Shown here piece after piece: positions 43,280-51,909 of a DNA stretch of 52,016 bases. Under the pieces are notes generated by a model. The model worked only from the letters and a program-made list of their open reading frames with translations, ran no database searches and was not told the origin of the DNA. Each line of letters begins with the position of its first letter. Within the stretch, counting starts at the first letter, position 1. The DNA is from Phycisphaeraceae bacterium (GTDB taxonomy: Bacteria > Planctomycetota > Phycisphaerae > Phycisphaerales > Phycisphaeraceae): NCBI GenBank assembly GCA_020849625.1, contig JADLFV010000098.1, forward strand, positions 1-52,016. The letters run 5' to 3'. The position numbers and the translations under genes were made by a program.

Positions 43280-44980
43280 ATGACGCTTCCGCCGCGCCAT
43301 GTCCAGCCGATGCTCGGGGTGCATTCCTGGCGAGCACATGTGATCCATCTGCTGCTGTGCGCCCTGATGCTGGCGCTGAGCTTTCCACCAGTCGGCTGGT
43401 GGGTGCTGGCCTACTTCGCCCTGACGCCGCTGGGCGTGCTGGCCGCCCGCAGCAGACGCGGGGGACGACTGGCTCTGTGTTCGTTTGTCGTCTTCTGCCT
43501 ATGGTGGATGTTCATGGTGCGCTGGGTCAGCGGCGTACACCCGCTGGCGCCACTGGGCATCGGGCTGGTGCTGGGCGCTTATGCGGCCGCTGCGGTGTGG
43601 GCACTGTGGTGGATTCAACATCATTACCGCAGCGCCATGACGATGACGCTGCCGATGGTCTGGATCAGCACCGAATACCTGCGCGGCATGTTCCCCATGG
43701 GCGGATTCGCCTGGCTGAGCCTGGGGCACACGCAGGCGCCCTGCACGGCCGGCAGCGACGCGGGATGGATCGTGCAGTGCGCTGATCTTTTCGGCGAACA
43801 CACCGTCGGATTTCTGGTGGCCATGAGCAGCGGCCTGCTTTGCGACCTGCTGACGCGCCCGCTGATGCGGCCGGGACAGCGTGGATTACGGCGAATCCGC
43901 AAGACCATCCGCGCCGCCCTGCTGCTGTGGGCCGGCACCTTGACCGCCGCCCTGATCTACGGCCACACGCGCATCACGCAGTCCCCAGGCGTCGATGATT
44001 CAACTTCCGGGGGCGGGGGGGGCGTGGTGGCGGTGGTGCAGACCAACGTGCCACAGGACAACAAGATCCACCGCGATGACGATCAGGACGAGCAGGATTT
44101 CGCGGCCATGGTCGAGCTGACCCGGCAAGCCGCAGCCGCCGACCCGGCGCCGGACCTGATCGTCTGGCCCGAAACGATGGTCCCGTCGGCGCTGAACAGC
44201 GAAGCGGTGGCTGTGTGGTCGCGCCCGCGCCTTTATCACCCGCGCATCGCGGACCTGGCCCGGCAGTTGCAGACGCCCCTGCTGGTCGGCGCCGCGTCAT
44301 GGAGCGATCCCGATGATCTGGGCTATCCCACCTTCCGCGCCAACAGCGCGTTCCTCTATTACGCCGACGGCCAGCGGGCCGAAACACGCTACGACAAGCA
44401 GCACCTGGTGCCCTTCGGCGAGTACCTGCCCATCGTCAACCGCATCCAATGGCTCAAGAGCCTTTTCCTGAACTACATCAGCCCCTACGACTTCGACTAC
44501 TCGATCCATCCCGGCCGCAAGCAGACGGTCTTCGAGGTGCCCGCCTCCTCGAGGCGGACGCTGCGGGTGGTGACGCCGATCTGTTACGAGGACGTGGCCG
44601 GTCGCGTGGTGCGGAAGCTGGCGTATGACGATCACGGCCGCAAACGCGCCGACGCCATCATCAACCTGACCAACAGCGCCTGGTACACCGGCGGCGGCAT
44701 GCGCCAGCAGCATCTGCAGATCGCGGTCTTTCGCAGCATTGAGAACCGCATGCCCACCGCACGCGCGGTGAACACCGGCCTCAGCGCGTTCATTGATTCG
44801 ACCGGCCGCATCGGGCCGATCATTGCTGCGGAGCAGGCGGGCACGGCGTCCGCGACACTGAACCTCGACGCACGAATCAGCGTCTATGGCACAGTGGGCG
44901 CCTGGCCGGTCACCTGCATGGCCGTCCTGACCGGCGCCCTGATCCTCGGCGGCCTGTTCCGCCCATGGAAAATCAAATAA
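43280..44980 (+). CDS. lnt: Apolipoprotein N-acyltransferase
   Basis: Adds the third acyl chain to the N-terminal Cys of lipoproteins at the inner membrane. It has 566 residues, with about seven helices followed by a nitrilase domain (about 245-500). The catalytic triad is clear: Glu in IVWPETMVP, Lys in YDKQHLVPFGEYLP and Cys in PICYED. ATG 43280 is chosen over an upstream in-frame stretch because it starts at the family's usual N-terminus, six bases after a -10 box. Presence of lnt fits the lipobox of the propeller lipoprotein. Confidence 0.92.
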   Translation: MTLPPRHVQPMLGVHSWRAHVIHLLLCALMLALSFPPVGWWVLAYFALTPLGVLAARSRRGGRLALCSFVVFCLWWMFMVRWVSGVHPLAPLGIGLVLGAYAAAAVWALWWIQHHYRSAMTMTLPMVWISTEYLRGMFPMGGFAWLSLGHTQAPCTAGSDAGWIVQCADLFGEHTVGFLVAMSSGLLCDLLTRPLMRPGQRGLRRIRKTIRAALLLWAGTLTAALIYGHTRITQSPGVDDSTSGGGGGVVAVVQTNVPQDNKIHRDDDQDEQDFAAMVELTRQAAAADPAPDLIVWPETMVPSALNSEAVAVWSRPRLYHPRIADLARQLQTPLLVGAASWSDPDDLGYPTFRANSAFLYYADGQRAETRYDKQHLVPFGEYLPIVNRIQWLKSLFLNYISPYDFDYSIHPGRKQTVFEVPASSRRTLRVVTPICYEDVAGRVVRKLAYDDHGRKRADAIINLTNSAWYTGGGMRQQHLQIAVFRSIENRMPTARAVNTGLSAFIDSTGRIGPIIAAEQAGTASATLNLDARISVYGTVGAWPVTCMAVLTGALILGGLFRPWKIK

Positions 44981-44997
44981 TGAACCGCATCAATCAT

Positions 44998-45173
44998 GAA
45001 CCACGGTGACACCGAGAATACAGAGGAAAAACATGAACCGCGGATGAACGCTGATAAGACGCGGATCAACGCGGATGGGATTCAAATCAATGCCTTGAAT
45101 TCTTATCCGCGTTTATCTGCATTCATCCGTGGTTTCATGCCTTCCTCCGCGCCCTCTGCGTCTCCGCGGTTCA
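44998..45173. repeat. Long inverted repeat (about 80-bp arms), 9-10 base unit flavour
   Basis: Left arm 44998-45090 and right arm 45095-45173 are imperfect reverse complements with units such as CGCGGATGAA, CGCGGATCAA and CAGAGGA. It fills the 213-base gap between lnt and the HEAT-repeat gene, and is a longer relative of 26378-26540. It can fold into one very long stem. Confidence 0.85.
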
Positions 45174-45193
45174 AATCGAATGGAGCTAATGCG

Positions 45194-46306
45194 ATGAAAT
45201 CATCCAAGTACATGCTGGTCCGTCTGATCGTCGCGCTGAACCTGCTGTTGGCCGGTTTCGCCGCGGCGCAGAACTCGGCACTGCCCACCGCCGGCCAGAT
45301 GCTGGCCGCAGCCCAGGAGCAGGCCTTGAACCTGGTGCTCACGGCCGCCCGGGATCAGGATCCTTACATGCGGGCCAACGCCATCGAGGCCCTGGATCAG
45401 TGGCCGCAGCGCGTGTTGCCGCTGGCGGAGTTGGGACTGCAAGACAATCACGCGGTGGTGCGCTTCACCGCGCTGGTGACCATCGGCAAGCTGCGGGCCG
45501 CCACGCATCGCCAGGCAGCCGAGGCGCTGCTGAAAGATCCCGATCCCTCGGTGCGTGCTGCCGCCTGTTTCGCAGCCCATCAATGCGGATCGCCGGCCGA
45601 CATTTCTCCGATGGCCGGGCTGCTGATGTCCGATCGCGCGGACGTGCGTGCCAACACCGCCATGCTGCTGGGACTGATGGGTGATCCATCGGCCGACCCC
45701 ATGCTGGAGATCGCCGCCCGAGCGCCGCTGACGCAGGCGGTCCCGGTGCGCAAGGACCTGACGCGCTTGCAGATCGCCGAGGCCCGTATCCGCCTGGGTC
45801 AGCGTCAGGTGATGGATGCCGTCCGGGCCGCGGTCTATTCCAGCTTCCCGGAAATGCGGCTGGTGAGCGTGGGCATGCTGGGCGAGCTTGGCGATGTCTC
45901 GCAGATGGAGGACGCCCTGCTGGAGATCTTCAACAATCCGCAGGAAGTGCTGGAGCTGCGCCTGGGCGCGGCCGCGGTTTTGGCCCGTTATGGAAGGTCC
46001 GTGGTGGTCAAAAGCGTGCTGGACAGCCTGCCGACGATCCTCTCTGCCGCGACCATGACCGAGCCGGCCCTGCGCAATCAGGCGGCGGTGACCTTGGGGG
46101 CGGTGGAATTGGCCCGGGCCCGCATCCGCCCGGAATTGCTGCCCAGCGACCCCCCCATTGTGCTGGCCCAGTTCCAGGACACGCAGGCCACGGCCGCGCT
46201 GATCGGGCTGCTGAACGACCCGGACCCGCGGGTGCGACTGTCGGCGGCGGCGGCGGTGCTGCGGGCGGGGGCACAGGCCCAGGCGACTGCGGTTCACCCC
46301 GGTTGA
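45194..46306 (+). CDS. Exported HEAT-repeat protein
   Basis: Predicted exported protein of 370 residues. The signal peptide (1-25, MKSSKYMLVRLIVALNLLLAG, cut near AAA|Q) is followed by HEAT/armadillo-like helical repeats (about 45-365), each with D-P-x-V-R type turns such as LKDPDPSVRAAACFAAHQCG and LNDPDPRVRLSAAAAVLRAG. ATG 45194 follows TGGAG at 45181. Such repeats are protein-binding scaffolds. A link to envelope assembly is suggested only by position. The function is unknown. Confidence 0.78.
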   Translation: MKSSKYMLVRLIVALNLLLAGFAAAQNSALPTAGQMLAAAQEQALNLVLTAARDQDPYMRANAIEALDQWPQRVLPLAELGLQDNHAVVRFTALVTIGKLRAATHRQAAEALLKDPDPSVRAAACFAAHQCGSPADISPMAGLLMSDRADVRANTAMLLGLMGDPSADPMLEIAARAPLTQAVPVRKDLTRLQIAEARIRLGQRQVMDAVRAAVYSSFPEMRLVSVGMLGELGDVSQMEDALLEIFNNPQEVLELRLGAAAVLARYGRSVVVKSVLDSLPTILSAATMTEPALRNQAAVTLGAVELARARIRPELLPSDPPIVLAQFQDTQATAALIGLLNDPDPRVRLSAAAAVLRAGAQAQATAVHPG

Positions 46307-46413
46307 CAAGTGGACGGCGAAGCGGCATCATGTTGGCCGTTGGAACCTGCGCGGTGGGCGTAGGTTACGCAGGAATCGACCCGCCGTTCCCAGCCCTTTC
46401 GAGAGGATAAACC

Positions 46414-47280
46414 TTGAGCCCGTTGACCAAAGCCCTGGTTGTTCTGGTGACCATTCTTTCCGTGCTCGAACTGGGCATGTTCGTGGCCTACAGCTCCAAG
46501 CACACACAACTGAACGACAAGCTGAAGACCGCTCAATCGCAGCTTGGCGCCGCGCAGGCCAAGGCCGCCGCCACTCAGGCGGAAATTTCCGCCGTGCAGG
46601 CCAAGCAGGCGGAAACCTTCGCCGATCTCAACGCCCAGATCAGCAAGCTGACCAGCGACCTGAACGCCGCCATCACCGCGCAGCGTTCTGCCGAGAGTCA
46701 GATTCTGGCTGAGAAGGCCCGCAACGAAAAGACCGAGCAAGCCATCGCCCGTCTGACCGCCGCCGCTCAGCAGGATGCCGTGCTGCGTGAAGCGCTCATC
46801 GGCGAGTTGAAGACCTCGCGCAGCAACGAAGTGGACCTGCGCACCAAGAACGTGCAGTTGACCGACTCGGTCAACGAGTTGACCAGCACCAGCGACAGCC
46901 TCGACCGCAAGGTCCGCTGGTTCGCCGAAGAATTGGCCGAAGCCAACAGCAAGGTCGATGCCTTGCGCATACTGCTGGCCGCCAACAACGTGGCCGACAC
47001 CACCGCCGTGGCCGCCGCGCCACAGACCACCAAGCCTGACACCCAGATCGCCGGCGCCATCACCCAGGTTGATAACACCACCGCCACCACCCTGGTGGCT
47101 GTCAACGTCGGGGCCAACGACGGCGTGGCCAAGGGCATGGAGTTCATGGTCCATCGCGGTGACATGTACCTGGGCAAGCTGGTGATCGAAAGCGTGGACG
47201 CCAACGCCTCGGCCGGCCGCATGGTCCTGAGCAAGGGCTCCGTGCAGGCTTCCGACGCCGTGGTCGCCGGCCCGTATTGA
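46414..47280 (+). CDS. Membrane-anchored coiled-coil protein with MreC/FlgT-like C-terminal domain
   Basis: Bitopic protein of 288 residues. One membrane helix (about 7-26) is followed by a long coiled coil (about 30-190) and a compact beta domain (about 215-288, TTLVAVNVGANDGVAKGMEFMVHRGDMYLGKLVI), which looks like the beta-barrel end of MreC-like or FlgT-type proteins. The start is TTG 46414 after GAGAGGA at 46400; no in-frame ATG is near. It lies upstream of a 59-residue membrane peptide and mreBCD, so a cell-shape role is possible. The family was not recognised. Confidence 0.68.
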   Translation: MSPLTKALVVLVTILSVLELGMFVAYSSKHTQLNDKLKTAQSQLGAAQAKAAATQAEISAVQAKQAETFADLNAQISKLTSDLNAAITAQRSAESQILAEKARNEKTEQAIARLTAAAQQDAVLREALIGELKTSRSNEVDLRTKNVQLTDSVNELTSTSDSLDRKVRWFAEELAEANSKVDALRILLAANNVADTTAVAAAPQTTKPDTQIAGAITQVDNTTATTLVAVNVGANDGVAKGMEFMVHRGDMYLGKLVIESVDANASAGRMVLSKGSVQASDAVVAGPY

Positions 47281-47362
47281 TCCATCGTACGTAATGCATC
47301 GAACATCCGCCGCCGCACCCGTTGCCGCGGCTGAACTTGAGACTTGCAGGGAGTGCTGATCC

Positions 47363-47542
47363 ATGGCCCAGTCGCCGGGTAACAACATCTACACCGTTCT
47401 GGCCCTGGTCGCGCTGCTGGCGCTGATCTGCGGCATCGTGGTCGTCTGGTTCATCAGCACCCCCGCGGTGTTCGGACCCGATGCCAGCCCCTGGTCGCTG
47501 ACCGTCTCGGCCGACCTGCTGCGCAGCCTGCTTCAGCTCTGA
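47363..47542 (+). CDS. Small single-helix membrane protein, 59 residues
   Basis: Short frame too small for most gene callers. ATG 47363 follows AGGGAG (47348-47353). The product MAQSPGNNIYTVLALVALLA has one strong hydrophobic helix (about 10-32, ending in VVWFI) and a short outside tail ending LLRSLLQL. It lies 82 bases after the coiled-coil gene and 313 before mreB; codon use is like its neighbours. It is probably a small subunit of a membrane complex with that protein. No homologue was recognised. Confidence 0.6.
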   Translation: MAQSPGNNIYTVLALVALLALICGIVVVWFISTPAVFGPDASPWSLTVSADLLRSLLQL

Positions 47543-47577
47543 CATCGACCGGGCTCACAGACCCCGCTTTGCTGCTT

Positions 47578-47669
47578 GCGCACGCCGTGGGCTGAGGCTC
47601 CTCCGCACATTGCTGTCTGCTCGCCGCGTACCGCACATCGCTTCAGCACGCCGCGGGCTGAGGCTCTGC
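47578..47669. repeat. Direct repeat in the gap before mreB
   Basis: GCACGCCGTGGGCTGAGGCTC near 47580 recurs as GCACGCCGCGGGCTGAGGCT near 47647, 67 bases apart, with ACCGCACAT-like copies between. The 313-base gap holds no gene I can support; the remainder is the mreB promoter region. Confidence 0.6.
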
Positions 47670-47793
47670 GAAGCCCCGGATTCCCGCCCCGCCCCCGGAT
47701 TTCTCCCCTTGCTCCCATAAAACTACGCTCCCCCGGCCCGGATCGCCGATCATCTGGAAAAATGGCGGCTCGCTTGGCGGCGCGCCTGGATCG

Positions 47794-47823
47794 TTCAACA
47801 ACTTCCCGGCCGGTCGTTACAAT
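47794..47823 (+). promoter_or_regulatory. Promoter of mreB
   Basis: TTCAAC (47794-47799), an 18-base spacer and TACAAT (47818-47823), with a start near 47830. AGAGG at 47844-47848 serves the TTG start at 47856. Confidence 0.5.
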
Positions 47824-47855
47824 GTCGCCTGCTTTCCGCAGATAGAGGGCCTCAC

Positions 47856-48908
<1,053 letters not shown>

Positions 48909-48912
48909 GATG

Positions 48913-49031
48913 GATTTTTGATTTTAGATTTCAAATTTTAGATTTGAACCCACCAGGGCCGCGTGAGGTACATTAACACGGATGGTCACGATGTCAGCCA
49001 ATCTAAAATCTGAATTCTGAAATCTAAAATT
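48913..49031. repeat. Inverted repeat of GATTTTA-type units between mreB and mreC
   Basis: Left arm 48913-48945 and right arm 49000-49031 are inverted runs of GATTTTA/AATCTAAA units with several mismatches, and a loop of about 54 bases. It fills nearly all of the mreB-mreC gap and leaves no recognisable ribosome site for mreC except the repeat's own edge. Confidence 0.85.
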
Positions 49032-49035
49032 CCCC

Positions 49036-49869
49036 ATGCACTTTCTCACTCCCCGACGCATTCTGATCCTGCTGATCCTGCTGCTGCTGGTCAGCAGTTT
49101 TCTGCCCGGGCATCGCGCTGACAGCCTGGCGTCGCCGCTGCGCAGCATCGTCGAGACTTTCGCCACCCCCATCCGCGCCCCGCTGCACAACCTCGGCGTC
49201 GCCATGCGCCCCGCCGCTTCCCAGCCGCAGCAGCCTCACGAGCCGGCCGATCCCGGCCAGGTGCTGCGCCGCATCGCCCAGTTGGAGCTGGATGTCGAAA
49301 GCCTGCTGCGCGAAAACCGCCAGCTTCGCCGCGTCAGAGATATCGTCGGCGAGCAGGCCCCGCTGGTGCTGGTGGACGCCCGCATCACCGCTGTCACCGG
49401 CCCGCCCAACTCGCCGCTGCTGCGCATCGACCACGGCTCTCGCCAGCACATCGCGCCCGGCGACATTGTGGTCTTCGATTATCACCTGGTCGGCGAAGTC
49501 GCTTCCGTCGATCCCATGACCAGCCAGGTCCAGCCGATCACCACCCACGGCGCCAAGCTGCTGGCCCGACTGATGCCCAACGACGGCAGCGCCCAACTGC
49601 GACCCGGCTCCGGAGTCTGGCTCGAGTGGGATGTCGATCAGCAGGCCTTCGTGCAGGACAAAATGCCCATCGCCACCGCCGCCCAGGTCGGCGACTTCGC
49701 CCTGCTGGCCGACGAAGGCTGGCTGCCCAAGGCCCAGGGCTGCTTCATCGGCCAGGTCACCAGCGTCCGCGATGACCCCATGGACCCCTACTCCTTCAAA
49801 CAGTTGATCGTCCGACCCAGCTTCCAACCCCAACACCTGCGCCGCGTGACCGTGCTGGTGGAAGAATGA
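49036..49869 (+). CDS. mreC: Rod shape-determining protein MreC
   Basis: Bitopic elongasome scaffold of 277 residues: a membrane helix (about 9-24, ILILLILLLLVSSFL), a coiled coil (about 75-103) and the MreC beta-barrel domain (about 110-277, with ARITAVTGPPNSPLLRIDHGSRQ and ADEGWLPKAQGCFIGQV). It lies 127 bases after mreB. The start ATG 49036 is directly behind the repeat; no good Shine-Dalgarno is seen. The identification rests on the fold pattern and the conserved mreB-C-D order. Confidence 0.88.
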   Translation: MHFLTPRRILILLILLLLVSSFLPGHRADSLASPLRSIVETFATPIRAPLHNLGVAMRPAASQPQQPHEPADPGQVLRRIAQLELDVESLLRENRQLRRVRDIVGEQAPLVLVDARITAVTGPPNSPLLRIDHGSRQHIAPGDIVVFDYHLVGEVASVDPMTSQVQPITTHGAKLLARLMPNDGSAQLRPGSGVWLEWDVDQQAFVQDKMPIATAAQVGDFALLADEGWLPKAQGCFIGQVTSVRDDPMDPYSFKQLIVRPSFQPQHLRRVTVLVEE

Positions 49870-49874
49870 AGGCA

Positions 49875-50080
49875 AAAGTGAAAAGTGGAAAGTGAAAAGT
49901 GAAAAGGAAGTCTTCTTCACAGCCCCGGCGGAGGCCGGTTTACCGGCCGTCTTAATAACCAACCCCACCAACGCCCCGTGTTTCAAAAGCTCCCAACCAA
50001 CAGTAATGAATCAAGCCGCCCACTCACAACTTTGTGACCGCAAACACGAATTTTCACTCTTCACTTTTCACTTTTCAATT
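49875..50080. repeat. Inverted repeat of GTGAAAA units between mreC and mreD
   Basis: GTGAAAA-type heptamers at 49875-49907 are mirrored by TTTTCAC-type heptamers at 50050-50080. The 140-base interior contains a perfect hairpin GGCCGG-TTTA-CCGGCC (49933-49948). The repeat fills the 222-base gap between mreC and mreD. Confidence 0.85.
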
Positions 50081-50091
50081 TGTTTTCTCCC

Positions 50092-50655
50092 ATGAACTGG
50101 CTGATCTTCACACTCGCCGCCTACCTCGCCTACGCCCTGGACACCGGGACGCGCATGCTGTTGCAGTACCCGGCCGGGCACGGCGTGGCGCCCAGTTTCC
50201 TGCTGATCCTGGCGGTTTACATCGGCATGCTGGCCCCCCCACGCACCGTCATCTGGGCCTTCCTCGTGCTGGGTGTGCTGACTGATCTGGTCAGCCCTTA
50301 CGCCACCGACGGCCACACCATCCTCGGGCCCGCCGCCCTCGGCTACCTCGTCGGCGCTTACGCCATCCTGCAACTGCGCGGCCTGGTCTTCCGCGAATCC
50401 GTCCTCGCCCTTTGCGTGCTCAGCTTCGCCGTCGGCCTGTTCATTCACCTGACCATGCTGGCACTCCTCAAACTGCGCGGCCTGGCCATCCTCACCGGCG
50501 AACCCATGGCCCTGGCCGCCGACGACGCCCTGGTGCAGGCCTTCCTTCACTTGCTCTACACCGCCGTCACCGCCGCCCCCGTCGGCTACCTGCTGCTGCG
50601 CACCACCACCATCTGGAGCTTCCCCGGCAAGATCCGCATGGATCGATATCACTGA
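50092..50655 (+). CDS. mreD: Rod shape-determining membrane protein MreD
   Basis: Membrane protein of 187 residues with about five or six helices, the usual MreD size and topology. ATG 50092 is preferred over a TTG at 50080, which lies in the repeat. The family pattern is only weakly conserved; the call rests mainly on its location behind mreB and mreC and on the hydrophobic profile. A hairpin with a perfect ten-base stem follows 14 bases after the stop. Confidence 0.82.
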   Translation: MNWLIFTLAAYLAYALDTGTRMLLQYPAGHGVAPSFLLILAVYIGMLAPPRTVIWAFLVLGVLTDLVSPYATDGHTILGPAALGYLVGAYAILQLRGLVFRESVLALCVLSFAVGLFIHLTMLALLKLRGLAILTGEPMALAADDALVQAFLHLLYTAVTAAPVGYLLLRTTTIWSFPGKIRMDRYH

Positions 50656-50668
50656 CGCGCCACATTTA

Positions 50669-50692
50669 GCCCCCGGTGAATACACCGGGGGC
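50669..50692 (+). terminator. Perfect hairpin after mreD
   Basis: GCCCCCGGTG-AATA-CACCGGGGGC, a perfect ten-base stem with a four-base loop, begins 14 bases after the mreD stop and lies just before the toxin-antitoxin promoter. There is no T tract. Confidence 0.6.
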
Positions 50693-50711
50693 ATTCGCTG
50701 GGCAAGGGTGG

Positions 50712-50717
50712 TAGAAT
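50712..50717 (+). promoter_or_regulatory. TAGAAT -10 of the toxin-antitoxin operon
   Basis: TAGAAT lies 30 bases before ATG 50748; a -35 is not clear. GGAAG near 50737 may serve as ribosome site. Autoregulation by the antitoxin is expected by family. Confidence 0.4.
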
Positions 50718-50747
50718 TAGCTCAGAGAGCCCCGATGGAAGAATGCC

Positions 50748-50990
50748 ATGACTTCAATCCCCTCCGACAAAGCCCGTCAGACGCTGGACGAGTTGATCGA
50801 CTCGACCGCCGCCACGCACGAGCCGGTGCTGATCAACGGCAAGGTTCACAATGCCGTGCTGCTGTCGGAAAACGATTGGCGCTCGGTGGAGGAAACACTC
50901 TACCTTCTCTCGCAGCCCGGCATGCGCGAGTCGATCCGTGAGGGCTTGGCCACACCGTTGGACAAGTGTGATGAGGATCCCGGCTGGTGA
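50748..50990 (+). CDS. Antitoxin of the Phd/YefM family
   Basis: Antitoxin of 80 residues that binds both the partner toxin and its own operator. The Phd/YefM N-terminal fold is visible: IPSDKARQTLDELIDSTAAT, then the strand pair EPVLINGKVHNAVLLSENDW. The C-terminal toxin-binding tail is acidic. The stop overlaps the toxin start as GTGA, so the two are co-translated. Classified by fold and by the adjacent YoeB-like toxin. Confidence 0.85.
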   Translation: MTSIPSDKARQTLDELIDSTAATHEPVLINGKVHNAVLLSENDWRSVEETLYLLSQPGMRESIREGLATPLDKCDEDPGW

Positions 50991-51250
50991 GCTGGCGAGT
51001 GGTCTTCACATCGCAGGCCAAAAAGGATGCGAAAAAGCTCGCAGCCTCCGGCCATCAACAGAAGGCAGAAAAGCTGCTGGACCTACTCCGGACCAATCCC
51101 TTCCAAACCCCGCCGCCCTATGAAAAACTGGTGGGCGACCTCGCCGGCGCCTACTCCCGACGCATCAACATCCAGCACCGGCTGGTTTATCAAGTCATCG
51201 AAACAGCCCGTGTGGTCAAGGTGCTGCGCATGTGGACGCACTACGAATAA
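50987..51250 (+). CDS. YoeB/Txe-family mRNA interferase toxin
   Basis: Ribosome-dependent RNase of 87 residues. YoeB-family features: SWRVVFTSQAKKDAKKL at the N-terminus, EKLVGDLAGAYSRRINIQHRLVYQV in the core and the closing LRMWTHYE, with the His/Tyr residues used in catalysis. GTG 50987 overlaps the antitoxin stop as GTGA. Length and order are standard. Confidence 0.9.
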   Translation: MSWRVVFTSQAKKDAKKLAASGHQQKAEKLLDLLRTNPFQTPPPYEKLVGDLAGAYSRRINIQHRLVYQVIETARVVKVLRMWTHYE

Positions 51251-51265
51251 ACCGCTGAAACAGTT

Positions 51266-51610
51266 ATGGCCAAAATTCGCCGACGCACCGTGACATTGAC
51301 TGACGAGCAGAAGCGGCGTCACGCCGAAGCCCGCAAGCAGATTGAGGCGGATCGCCCCCGGATTGATCGCGAAGCGTTGGCGGTCAAGGCCCAAATGGAA
51401 GCCGCCTTCGCCGCCATGCGGATGCTCAAAGCCGAGCGCGAAAAGCGCCACATCAGCCTGACCGAACTGGCCCAGCGCACCGGCATCGACAAAGCCAACC
51501 TCTCGCGCATGGAAAACAACATCAACGCCAACCCCACCCTGGAAACCCTCCAGCGCATCGCCCGCGCCATCGGGGGGACCATCGAGTTCAAGTTCAACCC
51601 GGCTGCGTGA
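51266..51610 (+). CDS. XRE-family helix-turn-helix regulator
   Basis: DNA-binding protein of 114 residues. The N-terminal half is a charged helix. The HTH is at about 65-105, ISLTELAQRTGIDKANLSRM then NPTLETLQRIARAIG, as in HigA-type antitoxins and XRE repressors. It starts 15 bases after the toxin stop, so it may be a third member of the toxin-antitoxin operon. Confidence 0.82.
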   Translation: MAKIRRRTVTLTDEQKRRHAEARKQIEADRPRIDREALAVKAQMEAAFAAMRMLKAEREKRHISLTELAQRTGIDKANLSRMENNINANPTLETLQRIARAIGGTIEFKFNPAA

Positions 51611-51626
51611 GAAAGCGAAGCACCGG

Positions 51627-51851
51627 ATGGATCAAGCACTGTTTATCCTGATTGTTCTTTGCGTACCTACAGGTGTAGGGATTGGACATCTAATTGCAGT
51701 TAAAAATGAAGAGCCCGCGTTCTGGCCGATGCTCATGGGCGGCATAGCAGGTCTTACGCTGAGTTTGTGCATATGGGGCGTCTTGATGTGGTCAGCGCGT
51801 GTAACGCGCAATCAAGATCACAATACTACAGAAGAATCAAACGAGAAATAA
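51627..51851 (+). CDS. Small two-helix membrane protein, unknown
   Basis: 74 residues with two hydrophobic helices (about 4-24 and 33-55) and a polar Asn/Thr/Glu-rich tail. It starts 16 bases after the XRE gene. Its codons are more AT-rich than those of the neighbours, which hints at transfer along with the toxin-antitoxin genes. No family was recognised. Confidence 0.55.
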   Translation: MDQALFILIVLCVPTGVGIGHLIAVKNEEPAFWPMLMGGIAGLTLSLCIWGVLMWSARVTRNQDHNTTEESNEK

Positions 51852-51867
51852 TTGAGGGATTCCCACA

Positions 51868-51886
51868 CCGGGCCAGGATGGCCCGG
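51868..51886. terminator. Hairpin between convergent genes
   Basis: CCGGGCC-AGGAT-GGCCCGG lies between the small membrane gene and the convergent partial gene. It resembles the GC-rich palindrome family seen at 16945-17027 and could terminate both transcripts. Confidence 0.5.
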
Positions 51887-51909
51887 CTATATAACCAATG
51901 GTGCTACTT

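Noticed and set aside
50669..50692. Hairpin after mreD as an attachment site for an integrated element
   Set aside because: No integrase and no second copy at the far end of the toxin-antitoxin region; a transcript-end function is simpler.
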